A stretch of 64,000 nt of DNA, taken from NCBI GenBank assembly GCA_022036555.1, contig CM039139.1:17142657-17206656 (forward strand), given 5' to 3'. How positions within the stretch are numbered: the first letter of the stretch is position 1; the number at the start of each line of letters is the position of its first letter. The notes beneath the pieces were generated by a model. The model did no database searches. It worked only from the letters and a program-made list of their open reading frames with translations, and was not told where the DNA came from. Shown one piece after another: positions 35,229 to 47,500 of the stretch. Position numbers and translations under genes: made by a program. The DNA is from Microstegium vimineum. Its lineage: Eukaryota > Streptophyta > Magnoliopsida > Poales > Poaceae.

Positions 35229-37253
35229 CTAGTCAATAGTCATAGACAGAAACAAATGTCTGTAGCAATTGATACCTGTGAAACGAAGTCCACCAGCATC
35301 ACCAAGACCACTACCCCCACCACCACCAGCAGTTGTAGTGTCATCGTTACCACTATCACCGTCTCCACTGTTATGTGCTGAGCTGCTGTCATCGGACTCC
35401 TGGTACGGTGGACTTTCCTCACCCTCCTCGCCATCATCTGTCGAAGCATCGCTGGTGACAGGTTGATGCACTTGCTTTCCCTTTCGTTTCTGGCGTTTGG
35501 GGTCCTCCTGCCTAGGTCCCGTCTGGTATTTTCTTTTGCCAAGATGTGTGTCACCCACATGTCTACGGGCCCAATCACTGATGGGCCCAAGATCGTCGGG
35601 GTCCACTTGGTCTCTGTCACCACAAAGAATGAATCATATTATTAAAAGTATGGTTCGTTAGTGGCTAAGTCACATCAACGTACCTCACAATATGGGACGG
35701 AAGAGGGATGTCCGTTTCTTCATCTTCTTCGTCGAGAAATGGAGCCTTGTTGGATCTGCCATACTCCATCCAGTCTCGAACCGGATTATCCCTATCGTAA
35801 AAGGATATCTGCGTGAACTGGTCAATGAAGTCTTCTTCCTCACGCCTAGGTGGTCCGGAGGCATCCACAAGTCGCAGGCGAAGGTTGTAGTTCACATACA
35901 CTAGCTTGTTCAGTTTTTTGTGGGACAAGCGATTACGAACCTTCGTATGTAATAAGGCCAAATGTACTCCAGTTGCGCTCGCATCCACTAGAGGATACAC
36001 ATTGCGCAACAAGCCTCAACGCAAGTTTTTGCAGATTTGGAGTGTGCCTGCCGAACAGCAACCACCACGACACTGCAAGTGGAACCCATTATGTTCGGTA
36101 TGTATTCAAAAAGACAAAAAAAAGGAGTTCAAAAGTACTCTTACATGGGGTTGTATTGGGGTCGATGGCCATTTTCATGGCCAGCTCAGTGCCAAATTCC
36201 CCAAGGTGTTGGCGGAATGTTTCTGCCTCCTGTAATGCCAAGACGGCGGTATGCACATCCCTCATTTTCCCAAATGCTTCCTTGAGACCACCAAACATTT
36301 GCGGAGTTGGATTGTAACGATATACAAGCCTTGGGCTCAGGACAGCAGCTGCAACATATGATGCACGTGACCCCAAACATGGGCCACTCCTCCTGAAACT
36401 TTGCGTACCGGCTATGCAAGTCCGCCTTGTTCTGATCGAGGTACTTCCCATCTATATCCCTTCCACTGGGTGACGCGATGCCTTCACCTGCAATCGTAAG
36501 CGAATCATGAGAATAGAGAAATATACGTAATGACATAGGTCTCCAAGTATATGTACTTACCCCACTTCTGTGTCTCCCTGACCGCACTAACAAAGTACGG
36601 ATTGTCCGCCTGTCTCCCGGGGATTCCTGCAATATGGAAAAACTTTCCCCAAGCTTTCCCAAGTGCATCCTTCGCGTTCCTTCCCCTCTGCGTCTATGAC
36701 CCTGTATTAATCCTTGTCTGCTTCAGTCCACCCCTCGTACCGGTTGCCAAGTTGTAGTCCTCCACCGCCGTAGGGGTCTGCCTCTGTGAACCAGACCTCC
36801 GAAACATCCTCTGCAAAGGATTGCCCCCCTGCGAAGCAGTACCACACCACTGCCACTTCCACGCTCGTAAGCGTCTCCTCTCCGCTGCACCCCCTCTTGG
36901 TACTCATATTCTGCTCTGGACTGATTAATGGCTGCCTGCATCTGAGCCTCGTATTCGTCATCATCAAGGGGGTGGTTGCCCTCCGCTGCAGCAGCCTCTC
37001 GTGCAACCCTCTGCCGAGAGCGGTCACTAGCTGCATGCCTAGTTCTGTCAATGTCCCGCTGAAAGTACTCCCGGACTTCTTTGGACACCTTGCTGCAGTG
37101 GATCACCTCCGTCCCGCGCGCAGTCAAATGTTGCTTCAATCGGGAAGCACCACCCCCTGCTTTTTGTGTATGGCAGTAATTGCATCTCCAACCGGGAGCA
37201 AGATTCTCACCATGCTCCCATACCACGTCTTTCGGCATTGTCTTCCTGCACAA
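35229..37253 (-). pseudogene. hAT transposase remnant: BED finger and dimerisation domain, core missing
   Basis: Reading leftward on the minus strand, a BED-type zinc finger comes first (WRCNYCHTQKAGGGASRLKQHL, about 37210-37100). Next is a linker with EYEAQMQAA, then the start of a DUF659-like block (SRYAKFQEEWPMFGVT, near 36390). The sequence then jumps to MFGGLKEAFGKMRDVHTAVLAL (36300-36240). The hATC dimerisation region follows (LQKLALRLV...SGCERNWSTFGL, about 36055-35960), with a frameshift just before HTKVRNRLSHKKLNKL (near 35945). Last comes an acidic, Gly-rich tail. The DDE core between DUF659 and hATC is absent. Such a protein could bind DNA or dimerise but not cut. Confidence 0.8.
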
Positions 37254-37295
37254 ATGGACAACACAAACAAATCGAACACATGCATCAAATCATAC

Positions 37296-37510
37296 CGCAA
37301 ATAAACCTAAATCCTAACATACACCTAAATCCTAAATCCTATATAAAAAAATCTAAATCCTAAATCCTACATACATCCTAAAGCAAATCCAACCGCAAAT
37401 CTTAAATCCTAAACCAAATAAACCTAACTCCTATATACATCCTAAATCAAATCCTACCTAAATCCTACAATAATTATTTTCTACATCCTATACTCCATCA
37501 ATCCTACATC
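37296..37510. repeat. Degenerate AAATCCTA tandem array
   Basis: Irregular repeats of CCTAAATCCTAAATC and CTACATACATCCTAAA between the transposase and the right subterminal region, probably an intron or 5' UTR of the hAT gene. It resembles the telomere word CCCTAAA only loosely. Confidence 0.55.
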
Positions 37511-38087
37511 CTAGAGCTTGTTCTAACTAAATCCTACAACTAAAACAACTACAAATGCAAGGAAATGAAAAAACAAAAAAAAGCTTACCTTCAACTGCCG
37601 GACGGTAACCGTTCGCCCGCTCGGTAACCTCTCGGGGGCGGTGGATCTGGCGACGGGGGCGGTTACCGACCCCTTCCCTCGGTAACCACCGGCGGCCAGC
37701 CGGTTACCGACGCGCAGCGGCGGAGCGCGCGAAGCAAGGGCGGACTGGGGAAGGGCGCGGGCGGATAAGGTTCTGGAGGCCGACCCCCCCCCCCCCTCCC
37801 CCCACGCCCACTCCGGCAAAAATATCAGCCGCCTGGACGAAATGGACCGCATGGACCCTTAACGGGCCGGCCGGTTTTTTTTTTCAAACTTGTACACGTC
37901 AAAACAAATAGCAAACGAACTTCAATTTGAAAATTTTTTACACCATTCGACTTTATAAATCATGAACTATTTTTAGGAATTTTTTCAGCATTTTCGATTT
38001 TTTGAAATTCAAATTTGAAAAACCGGTACCGAAACCAAACCGGTGGTAGGCGGTAAGGCCGGTTAACGTTCGGTTTCGTAAACACTG

Positions 38088-39311
38088 GTCCACACAGCAT
38101 GAGAGCGAGGAGGGGCGCGCCGCGCGCAGGCAGGCAGACGAGAGGCGCGGCCGGGCAGCCAGGGCCACGGCGCTCTGCGCGCACATGCGCCGTATGAGCG
38201 TGGGCTCGCTCCGTCGAGGCTCCGTCGCTGTTGCCTGTTGGGCGAAAAAATTCCGTGGGCCATCGGAGCTCATGGCCATGTCCGGGAGCAAGCTGGGGCT
38301 TGCTAGAGAGAGAGAGAGAACGGACGATGGCGTGCACATGCACTGGTGTACCTATCTATACTCATACGGCGCGGCAGGCAGGCAGGCAGGCGCTGCCGTT
38401 GCGCCATTGGCGCGCCTGTCGCGAGCGAGCGCTGAGCAGCATGCAAACAGTTTCAGTTGGCGTTTAGCTGTCGCGATGGGGATGCAACAGTTGGCCACCA
38501 GGCGCGCGGCCAGGGACATTGATTATAGTGTCATTTCCGCAACGTGTGATTGATGAATCGGCGCCCCGTACTGCGTCCTGCTTTCTTTCACGCTACTGTC
38601 GATCAACAGCGCCCAAATCATCCGATCCATCGTCGCTGCGCTAGCTTTTGCACGAAAGGGTACACTGTAGGCTTTGTACCACGTTTCCAACAGTTTAAGG
38701 TTGTTACTGGTTATCATGCATTCTCAGGTTTCACGATTGACAGGGAGTAGGTAATAAATCCGCGCTGTTCGCAGTACGTGTGTGTTCCTCGTCCTAATTA
38801 ATAACTGTTCTATAAAACAATAATTGAGCGCGTAACCTACAAGATGTTTTATGCTGGCTAGATCGTCCATTAATCCTAACAACTAGCTGGATGAGTCCAA
38901 TATGTAGCATTGTTTGGACCGCGGATATGCATTGATTTGCCATGTGTGTTATACCTCGTTTAGTAGAGAGCTCATGTTTCAATCAAAACAACTTTAGTCG
39001 TGGCTTTCTGATTAAATAGCTTCTTTTGTGTCTTTAGCTTCACCGGTTAAAAAAGTGTTTGGCAAAACCATTTTTCTTATTTGTTGAAAAGGGTGAAAAC
39101 CCCATAATACCCTTCCTTTTTCCCTTTTTCATCCTTCTATTTGCTCACTAGTACACAACTAGGACTAAAGGAGACTCTTTAATCTGAGTTGGTGTTATCA
39201 ACCGGGACTAAATATATATCCTTCGAAGCTCATAAAACTTGGAATCGAGACTAATTCGTCTATTAGTGTCGGACACAAAATTTGCCGAGACTATCGCACA
39301 TTTTGGACATT
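38088..39311. other. Intergenic stretch up to the gap; possible CACTA end at 39147
   Basis: No gene is recognised. At 39147 CACTAGTACACAACTAGGACT followed by ACCGGGACTAAA resembles a CACTA terminus with its subterminal repeats. The assembly gap 150 bp later prevents confirmation. Confidence 0.4.
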
Positions 39312-39411
39312 NNNNNNNNNNNNNNNNNNNNNNNNNNNNNNNNNNNNNNNNNNNNNNNNNNNNNNNNNNNNNNNNNNNNNNNNNNNNNNNNNNNNNNNNN
39401 NNNNNNNNNNN
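39312..39411. other. Assembly gap of 100 N
   Basis: Exactly 100 unknown bases, the usual placeholder for a gap of unknown size. Any open frame crossing it is meaningless. Confidence 0.99.
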
Positions 39412-39561
39412 GATAGATAAGAGAGAGAAAAGAGGAGAGATAAGACGAGGATAGATGGTATGCAAGGTTACGTATTGTTACTAACCTTGGAATTTGGAGA
39501 TGGCAATATAGAGAACATCATGGGCCATATGGGCCTTGATACACTTAACATGTATAATATA

Positions 39562-39931
39562 GGCCCTGTTTGGATCCAGGGGCTAGAGCTAGTTTGAGCT
39601 CAACTAGCCCAAAAGTATCCAAACAGGAGGGCTAGATTGGGCTAGTTGCAACTAGCCCAACCAAAAAACCTATCCCCACCAAGAGGTGATTATATGGGCT
39701 AGTTCTGTTGGGGACCACTGAAATTTCCTTTTTTGGGCTAGTTTTTGTGTGGTCCACTAGAATCTCAACTAAGAAAAGTGTCTTTATTTTCCTCAAAAAA
39801 AAGAAAAGTGTCTTTATTGTCATTCTAGCCCTTGCATCCAAACACGTTTTCGGCTAGAGCTAGTTTAGGGCTAGTCTTGAGCTAGAAACTAACTCTAGCC
39901 TCTAGCCGAGGTAGAGTATCCAAACAGGGCC
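39562..39931. mobile_element. Tourist-like MITE, 370 bp
   Basis: GGCCCTGTTTGGATCC at left and GTATCCAAACAGGGCC at right are long inverted repeats. Further CTAGCTC/AACTAGCCC words make the body partly palindromic. A 3-bp direct repeat ATA flanks both ends (39559-39561, 39932-39934). The termini fit PIF/Harbinger-derived MITEs, whose TSD is usually TTA/TAA, so the superfamily is less sure than the element. Confidence 0.8.
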
Positions 39932-40281
39932 ATAGAAAGAAAGGGGGGATTTTCCTTTAGTTTGGCACCCAGACAACTGGCCAAAAGGAGTACAAGGGCC
40001 AAAACTTTGAAAAGGCACTATGGACCTTTCATGTCATTAACTGAGGAGTTAGACGTCAGGAGCGGCAATATATTTTTCAACACCCCCTTATTTTACAATG
40101 GTATTTTTGAACTCGCGACTTTTGTGATAGTATTTACCAACTCAAGCTGTTTTTGCAATGGTATTTTCCTAATGCCCTCTTTACCTTTTGTGGCACCTTC
40201 TATCACAGAGGAAGCTAGAAGCTTATTGTCATTTTCATCCATTCACTTTAGATTCAATGACAAAAATCTTCATCACTAATA

Positions 40282-40561
40282 TGTTAGAAAATGCACCAAC
40301 CAGATGAACCCAAAAGCTTAAGCGATTGGGAGGAGGTGGGCAATCCACTAATACTTCACAACACTCCGACTCATGTGCAGCTAGAACAAGGCGCAAGCGT
40401 GGAAATAAATAAGTGAGTGGAGGACTTAAAAGATGCCTCTACCAGGACTCGAACCCGAGGCCTCTGGCTTTGATACTATGTTCGGTTTCATGCACCGACC
40501 AGATGAGCTCAAAAGCTTAAGCGATTAGGAGGAGGTGGCCAATCCACTAATACTTCACACA
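40282..40561 (-). mobile_element. SMART/TRIM-like miniature LTR retrotransposon, 280 bp
   Basis: Two direct terminal repeats of about 82 bp (40282-40363 and 40479-40561), each TGTT...CA and sharing CAAAAGCTTAAGCGATT and CACTAATACTTCACA, flank 115 bp. Next to the right repeat, read on the minus strand, is TAGTATCAAAGCCAGAGG, close to an initiator-methionine tRNA PBS. The internal part also has a reverse GGTTCGAGTCCTGG B-box-like word. A 7-bp direct repeat ACTAATA abuts both ends (40275-40281, 40562-40568). The size and layout match plant SMART elements. No coding capacity. Confidence 0.75.
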
Positions 40562-40681
40562 ACTAATACCAAAAGGGGCACTACCTATCCTACCAAACTA
40601 ACCGCTCCTTCATGTCTAGCATCACTGAAGTCACAATTCACAACTCATATGCTCAGTTTTGGTTCTACTTAGTTTAAAACC

Positions 40682-41353
40682 TTGCTAATCCAATTTTTGA
40701 CTGTGCAAACCTTAAAGGAATATCTTGAGCTGTGGGATATGCTAGAGGATATAATTTTACAGGAGGGAATCCCTGATAGGCATATTTGGAGGCTTTCCGC
40801 CTCAGGTAAATATACGGCTAAATCAGCCTATGATGCTCTTTTTGAGGGATCCTTCAGTTTTGGCCCTTATGAGCGCATCTGGAAATCTTGGGTGCCCCCT
40901 AAGTGCCGATTCTTCATGTGGCTGGTGGCTCACAATCGCTGCTGGACAACAGATAGGTTGGCTCGCAGAGGTATTCCCCACCCGGACCGTTGTCTGCTAT
41001 GTGATCAGGAAGAAGAGAACATCCAACATCTTCTCATCGGATGTGTGTTCGCAAGACAATTTTGGTATAATATTTTACTTAAATTTGGAATGGCTTCACT
41101 AGCCCCGCAGCCAGGTGTTTCCTCCTTTGATGATTGGTGGGACAAAGTGATCTTGACAGTAAGCAAAGACGCAAGAAAGGGTCTGAATTCCCTCATTATC
41201 CTAGGAGCCTGGACCATCTGGAAACATCGAAACGATTGCGTCTTCAACGGAGCTACACCTAGATTGTCTACAGCATTGAGCATTGCTTGGGAAGAAACCC
41301 ATCTATGGTCTTTGGCTGGTGCTAAGGGACTGTCCCCAGTGCATAGCTCTTGA
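40682..41353 (+). pseudogene. LINE ORF2 C-terminal fragment
   Basis: About 224 codons open to TGA at 41351. The zinc-binding region of plant L1-type ORF2 is clear: YTAKSAYDALF, WVPPKCRFFMWL, CLLCDQEEENIQHLLIGCVFARQFW, WTIWKHRNDCVFNG. Endonuclease and reverse transcriptase are absent, so it is 5'-truncated. Its ATG is incidental. It lies just beyond the last helicase exon found, in the opposite orientation. No poly-A tail or TSD was identified. Confidence 0.85.
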
Positions 41354-41557
41354 TGTAGTCTAGAGGGACCTCATCACAACAGCCGTCTAGCAATGAATAA
41401 GGGAAGAAAACAGTTGGGAGTTGGGGGAGAACCCAGGCAGACAGCTTGGGGGAGAACCCAGGCATCAGCCGACTAACATTTAAGGGAGTAAATATGCTAA
41501 CAGTCAGCAATATGAACAAGAATAGGAATTTGCAGCAATAACAGAAATCCTGCTTAC

Positions 41558-44500
41558 CTGGATATGCACTTCAAGAGGTACAGGCCTCACACTAGGCTTG
41601 AAATTGAATAGACCATCATCTGTTACGCCCAACCAATCAGCTAAATCACTGAAATATACGCGAAAGATGGAAGAGGTCAGCTAACAGAGCAAAAGTGCTA
41701 CAGTAGTAATGAAGGTACACACAGTACTGTATAACATCTGCTATTCTCAAATACATTATGTGAGAATAGTGCTTCCATTCATATGCTAGGGAAATATTTT
41801 GCACTTTATTTAAGGAGATTGAGCGCAAGAATCAATATCTAAACTGATACAGGCATACAGCACTGATCAGGATTTGCATGTATCCAACGGCTTGAGACAG
41901 GATTACACTTGTCACTACTTTGTCCGTTCGCCAAAGTAGTATGGAGCCTCATTCTATCCTGGGAGCACTTTGACGCCCTGTTGATCCTACCACTTCAGGA
42001 ACCAGCTCATTTAATCTCATGGTGGGAGAAGGCTGAAATCAAGATAACCAAGGGGGAAAGAAAACGCTTCAACGGAATGGTGATATACATATTATGGAAC
42101 CTTTGGAAGGAGAGGAATAGAAGAATTTTCAACAATGCTCATGAATCAGCAATGCAAGTGGCTTCAAGACGAGGATATTGAGCAAAGGAAGAGGACATTA
42201 ACTTGGAGGGGGTAATCAACTTAGAAAATATGTAATATTGCGGCTAGTGTTTTTCGCTTTTTCGCTTTTTTTTTTCTCCGAGGAGAGCGTGCCTCCTCCA
42301 TTTGTACATATAAACCTCTTTCCCTCTCTTAATTGAAAGGCAGAGCTCCTGCCATTGCATTCAAAAAAAAATCCACCACCATGCTAACTGACATGAGTCT
42401 GCTTGCGGTTCGTGGGCCAAAAAAATCAAAACTAACGCTATGATACACACAACATAGCTCTAAAATTATCAAGGTGTAGGATATATAGGTAGAAAAAAAC
42501 TGAATGAAAAAGCATCACTTCAAAGCATACCGAGCATTTGCTAATGCCGTTGATAAACCAACAAACCGAATTGAACGTTCTGTTTGTGATGATATATATC
42601 GCATTCTTGATACAATGACCTGAAAAAAAAAAAAAACATTATGCTAAACATTGATAGAGAGATCAAAGTAACAAATAAGAACTAATACAGCAAAAAAACA
42701 TATTTATTGATGTATATCAGTGGACAAAATGATATATCATGTTATACTGACACAGTATAAGCAAAGATATTATATAATATGTAAGTGCCAGAAGGGTTAC
42801 CTCAAGGATAGGTCCACGGTCAGCTCCCAGAAGATGTATCTCATCCAATATCATGAGCCCAACCTGTCAATAATCATGTAAAATATATCCAACAAAATGA
42901 AATTAACCTATGATATATCTATGGAATGAGGGGGGAAACTAAAATAGCTAAAATATGAAGGACAGGTCTAGACCTTCATAACATAGCTTCTGCTATGCCA
43001 ATTTCGACTAATCCCATCCCATTTTTCAGGGGTAGAAATGATGATGTCAGCTGATAATAGGGCCATCAAATCTGGAGTGAAGTCACCAGTCATCTCAACC
43101 TGCCAATTATGAAAAGTGTTACACTTCAGTTAAGATGACTGTTTACTTTTAATGTACCAGAGAAATAAAAGCTATGAATTGCTCTATACCATCTTCTTCC
43201 CGAGCTGAGTTACAAGACGTTTTCTCCAATCATTCATTCTTTCTCGTACTATAGCCTTTAGAGGAGCAATGTAAACTACCTAAAAACAGGTTTTGAAAAG
43301 GCATTAAATTGCCAGCATGCCAAAAAAAGGTTTCAGATTCTTTGGAACTTAATAAACAAACCTTCATGTCTGGTTGTGTATTGAAAAGATGGAGCATTGC
43401 AAGTTCTGCCGAAATTGTTTTGCCACTCCCAGTTGGAGCTCCCAAGAGTACATTGTTATCAGTGTGATAAAGAACATGAAAAGCCTGAGAGAAGAAATTA
43501 CGTAGAAATTTAATAGTTTATGTACAAAGAGCAAACAATTCAGCAATGGTACTAGATGCGTTTGGGCGTTATACAACACAAGAGATGCATACAATAAGCA
43601 TCCTTTGAACTTCAAAAAAATGATGGATATGTTGAGCATTTGGTAACTTTTACTTGATTCTCTAATTTATGTCCAAGCAAGAATACATGTTTTCCCACAA
43701 ACAACTGACCACTGTAATTATATATAAGAAAACTGATAATCCCTGGAGCAGTTGAATAACAAAAAAAAATTGGTTGGAATAGTTTTAAAAGTTTAATTAC
43801 AATCCCTATCATGCAGATAATGGCATTGGCACTAGAGTTGAAGATAACTGGGTTCCAAAGGCACCTGAGTTTGTATCGGATTGAAATGGGAAAATCTGTA
43901 CAGATCCTCATACGTTTTGTTGCCAAGAGCACTCAGTGGAAGAGGCTTCAAGTCCAAAAGTTCAGTGTGTGTTATCTGTGTCTGCATGGGCAACGGGTGC
44001 AGCATTCAGTATATAATAATGAAAATAAGCATTATGGAGCATCAGTAAGCAATTGTTCAAATCACCTGTGGCAATGTCAGATTATGGAAAGAAACGGTGA
44101 AGAGTGTTTCAGCATGTAACCATGAGTCTGAGATGGCACGTATATAGTACTGTGGTGGATGAGGTTCAAATATTGGTACATTAAAAGATATCTTTGTAGG
44201 TATTCCTCTTGCCATCTTCTTCGTTAATGTGAATAGCTCTGAATGATAAATGGTATCATTTTCAGAATCCTGGAAAATAAAATGGTATTATTACTGACCA
44301 ATGCATTCCTGCAATAGGAATCGAGTACACAATGTTTAAATTGGAAATCTTTAAAGAGAAGGTTTAATTTATACAACCATTAAAAAAATTGCATGCACAT
44401 TGCATGTTATGTAAGAGGTTCCTGAAGATGATGACATTTCTATGCATTTATACAGTTCCAATCTTTCATGGTCATATGTTTATCCTCAAAAAGTTAGAAG

Positions 44501-47500
44501 CAAAGCAAATATAATTGCATTGTAGAGTTCCATAGAAACCCTCAAAAAAAGATAATAAAAAAAAAGTCATGGCAACAAGTAAATAAGCATGGTGAAATAC
44601 AGATGAAAGAAACTTCCCCCGATCTTTCTGACATATAACAACAATACATGTAAACTCACACACCTCAACAATGATCCACCATCGTTCTGACATGCCATGA
44701 TAACGATCTTTCCACACAAATTCAGGAGTTATATGCAGGTCCACCTATAGAAATATAATAAGTGGTTGTGTAAGAGTATATCATAGAAAATCCTAAATTG
44801 GCACACAATACTTAACTGGAACAAGCTCTTACTTTAAGAACTGTCCTAGTGATTGGGCTCACGGTTGCAGATAGGTTGACATATGGGAAGTATCCAACAT
44901 ATTGCTTAACCAACTTCAGCAAGAGTATGTTAATCTCATTAGTAACAAGTAGAAAAAAATACTGAACAACCATTAAATACACCTGTTAAACCAAGGCATA
45001 CCTTTCCCTGATGAGAAAACCGGATCAGAGCTCCAATTTCATTTTCCTCCATCTCATAAAGATGATCCAGATCAACGTTTCTTTCCTCGAGTTTCCACAA
45101 TATCTAATTCAAAGAGGAAGGATTACATTTCAAAAACAATGGAAACACATGTAGTGATAATTGGTAGCAAACCTGAGGAGAAAGATCCTTATCAAACTGC
45201 CTAAGTGGATGGAGATGGGGCCATATCTTGCGGTCCACGGCCTTGCAATATTGTAATAATAATGATGACATCTCAGACCATCCCCGACGCAGGCAAATCT
45301 CAAATAGTGCCCTCATAATGCGTGCCAAACTTTGACTAATGTATTGAGCATCAGAATGCAAAGAGGAGCTATCGATTGGAGCACGTGAAATATAAACCTG
45401 CAAATTGATCAAATATCCAAATTAAAATCTTAGTTAAAATTTCATGGGGGAGTTTAAGTCCTCTGGAGTAACCTGTATGAGAATTGAAATTTTCCCATGT
45501 TTTTCAGTCGGTCCACCCTTAATTTCCAAAGGGCATGCTTTCCTGGCAAGGGCTTCTAATTCATCCTGTTCTTCTTCTCTTACTACAATATTCTCAAATT
45601 CAGAGGAATGGGCCACCATAGTAATCAACTGAGGTTGTACCCAGGCAGGTCAGTAAAATGTCGCAAGCATCACAAGCTCTGAACATATGAAAGGGGTAAA
45701 TGGTAAACCAAACACATACCTCACTTTCACTCATGTGACGTCGAAGCATCTCATTGTAAGTCTCGACACTGGAGTACTGAAGGTAAAAGTGGCTTGCAAT
45801 TCGACCAAGTTCGGTGCAGTAGAAGTTACCACTTTTTTCATCAAAGCGCATCATCTTAGCTTTGTCCAGTGCACGTGCAGCATCAATAATAAATGTTCTT
45901 TGCTTCGCACCCATAGAAGGATCTCCCATAACCTCAATAAAAATACGAGACAGAGATTAGAACTCAGAAAATTGTCTTCAGAACTCAATGGAGGAAACAC
46001 CACATGAGCAATGAAGCACCTCAGAAAGGAACAAAATGTCATTTGTGACATGATAAAACGACATTTATATCAGCAAAATACAGAAGGCCTGTGAAACTTC
46101 CAAATATTATATTTGAAACTTTTTAGTGAATGTCAGAAATCTCATACTAAAAGATGCATCCCTCTTAGATAAGTTTACGTCACATAGGTGTGAATGGTGG
46201 GAGGAAAAAATACCTCTTCCCAAGTTAGCCCATACACCAGAGGATTAGTCTTCATCCTTATAAATAAGTATGTATAGCCAAGCCAGGTACAAGCCTCCCT
46301 GACATTTGTTACAGTGCCCAAGGCAACCTCAGCATTTAAATTATCTTTCAGAGACCCAAGGAACTGCAAGATTATATATAGTTAACAATACAACATATTA
46401 AATTGTGGATCAAAAGAATATATAACAGAGCTTTTTTCAAGACCTGGGTCATAAGGGCTACAATAGTAAAATAACATAAAACTATTAGGTCATATGAAAC
46501 TTGCTCCATTATACAACAACCTAATGTTAGGATCACCCCCTGGATTATGATCTTAATTATTTATCCCATAGCTCAACAAGTTCCATTATTATGTTAGCAT
46601 AGTGTCCTGGTGTGCAAACCTGGCTCTCTATTGGAAGCTGACTTGTCAGTAACCTCAAGTAATAAGCCAGTTTGTCATGTGTTGTGATAATAATTCCTTC
46701 GCCACTTTTATCAAACTGTGGCCTTCCAGCACGTCCAAAGATCTAGCACAAAAAAGAAAACGAATGCATGAACATCAGAAACATAAGACTGTGTGCCTTG
46801 AAGAAATGAACATAATAGCACAAGAATTTTACTTAAAAAATAATAGCACATAATTATGACAGGTTCAGGTAGGCACCTGCATCACATCAAGCATCCCCAG
46901 ATCTCGCCACCCACCAGCTTTAGGATCATATAGCTGTGTGCCCTGTTGTTGGGAGATGGAAATATATTATGTATTCAGCAATGTGCAGTGCATAAAAGAG
47001 GTACAGACAATTGGAAACATGCATGTTTTGAAATCAGTGGAACAACCAACGATGTATCCAACAAACATAAGGGTTGTGATGCTCATCCATCTTATCAAAC
47101 CAGTAAGATAAACTAAAAGTAATTCACACAAAACTTGAGGCTTTCAGTACGCCCATCCAGATGAGATTATTACATGCCATTGTTGATCCCAAACTATCTT
47201 CCAAACAAGTGGTAACTAGATTGAACTAAACAACACTGAATACCAAGATGTGTCTGTATTAAGGCCAAACTACAAAAGGAGTAGTTGCTAGATGAACTAA
47301 ACAGCACAGAATCCTGATAGATGGACAGGTATTAATTTCATCTTAAAAATATTAAGTCAAGTGATAAGTTACAATAAACTGCAAGACTTTCAATTATCCA
47401 GTATTGTCTAGATGCGCCATCAATTATAGACATATACTAACCTTTATAACAACTGTATGAGCTGGTAAGTTTACTCCCCAAGCCAAAGTTGCTGTACAAA

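Larger units (their letters stand above)
34400..38087 (-). mobile_element. hAT-type DNA transposon, internally deleted
   Basis: The right end read inward on the minus strand starts CAGTGTTTACGAAACCG, a hAT terminus. Both subterminal zones (34430-34610 and 37590-38080) are rich in GGTAACCG/CGGTTACC words. Between them lies a broken hAT transposase on the minus strand. The left terminus could not be placed exactly and no 8-bp TSD was confirmed. Confidence 0.75.

Noticed and set aside
37296..37510. Interstitial telomere repeat
   Set aside because: The words are AAATCCTA and ACATCCTA with irregular spacing, not CCCTAAA arrays.
39208..39465. Open frames crossing the N gap
   Set aside because: They exist only because unknown bases were translated as X.
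40682..41353. Host gene or the missing helicase 3' exon
   Set aside because: The protein is a LINE ORF2 zinc-binding tail on the opposite strand.
43811..44119. Plus-strand frames overlapping the helicase exons
   Set aside because: Shadows of the minus-strand exons 43865-43981 and 44066-44269, which carry the conserved protein and splice sites.
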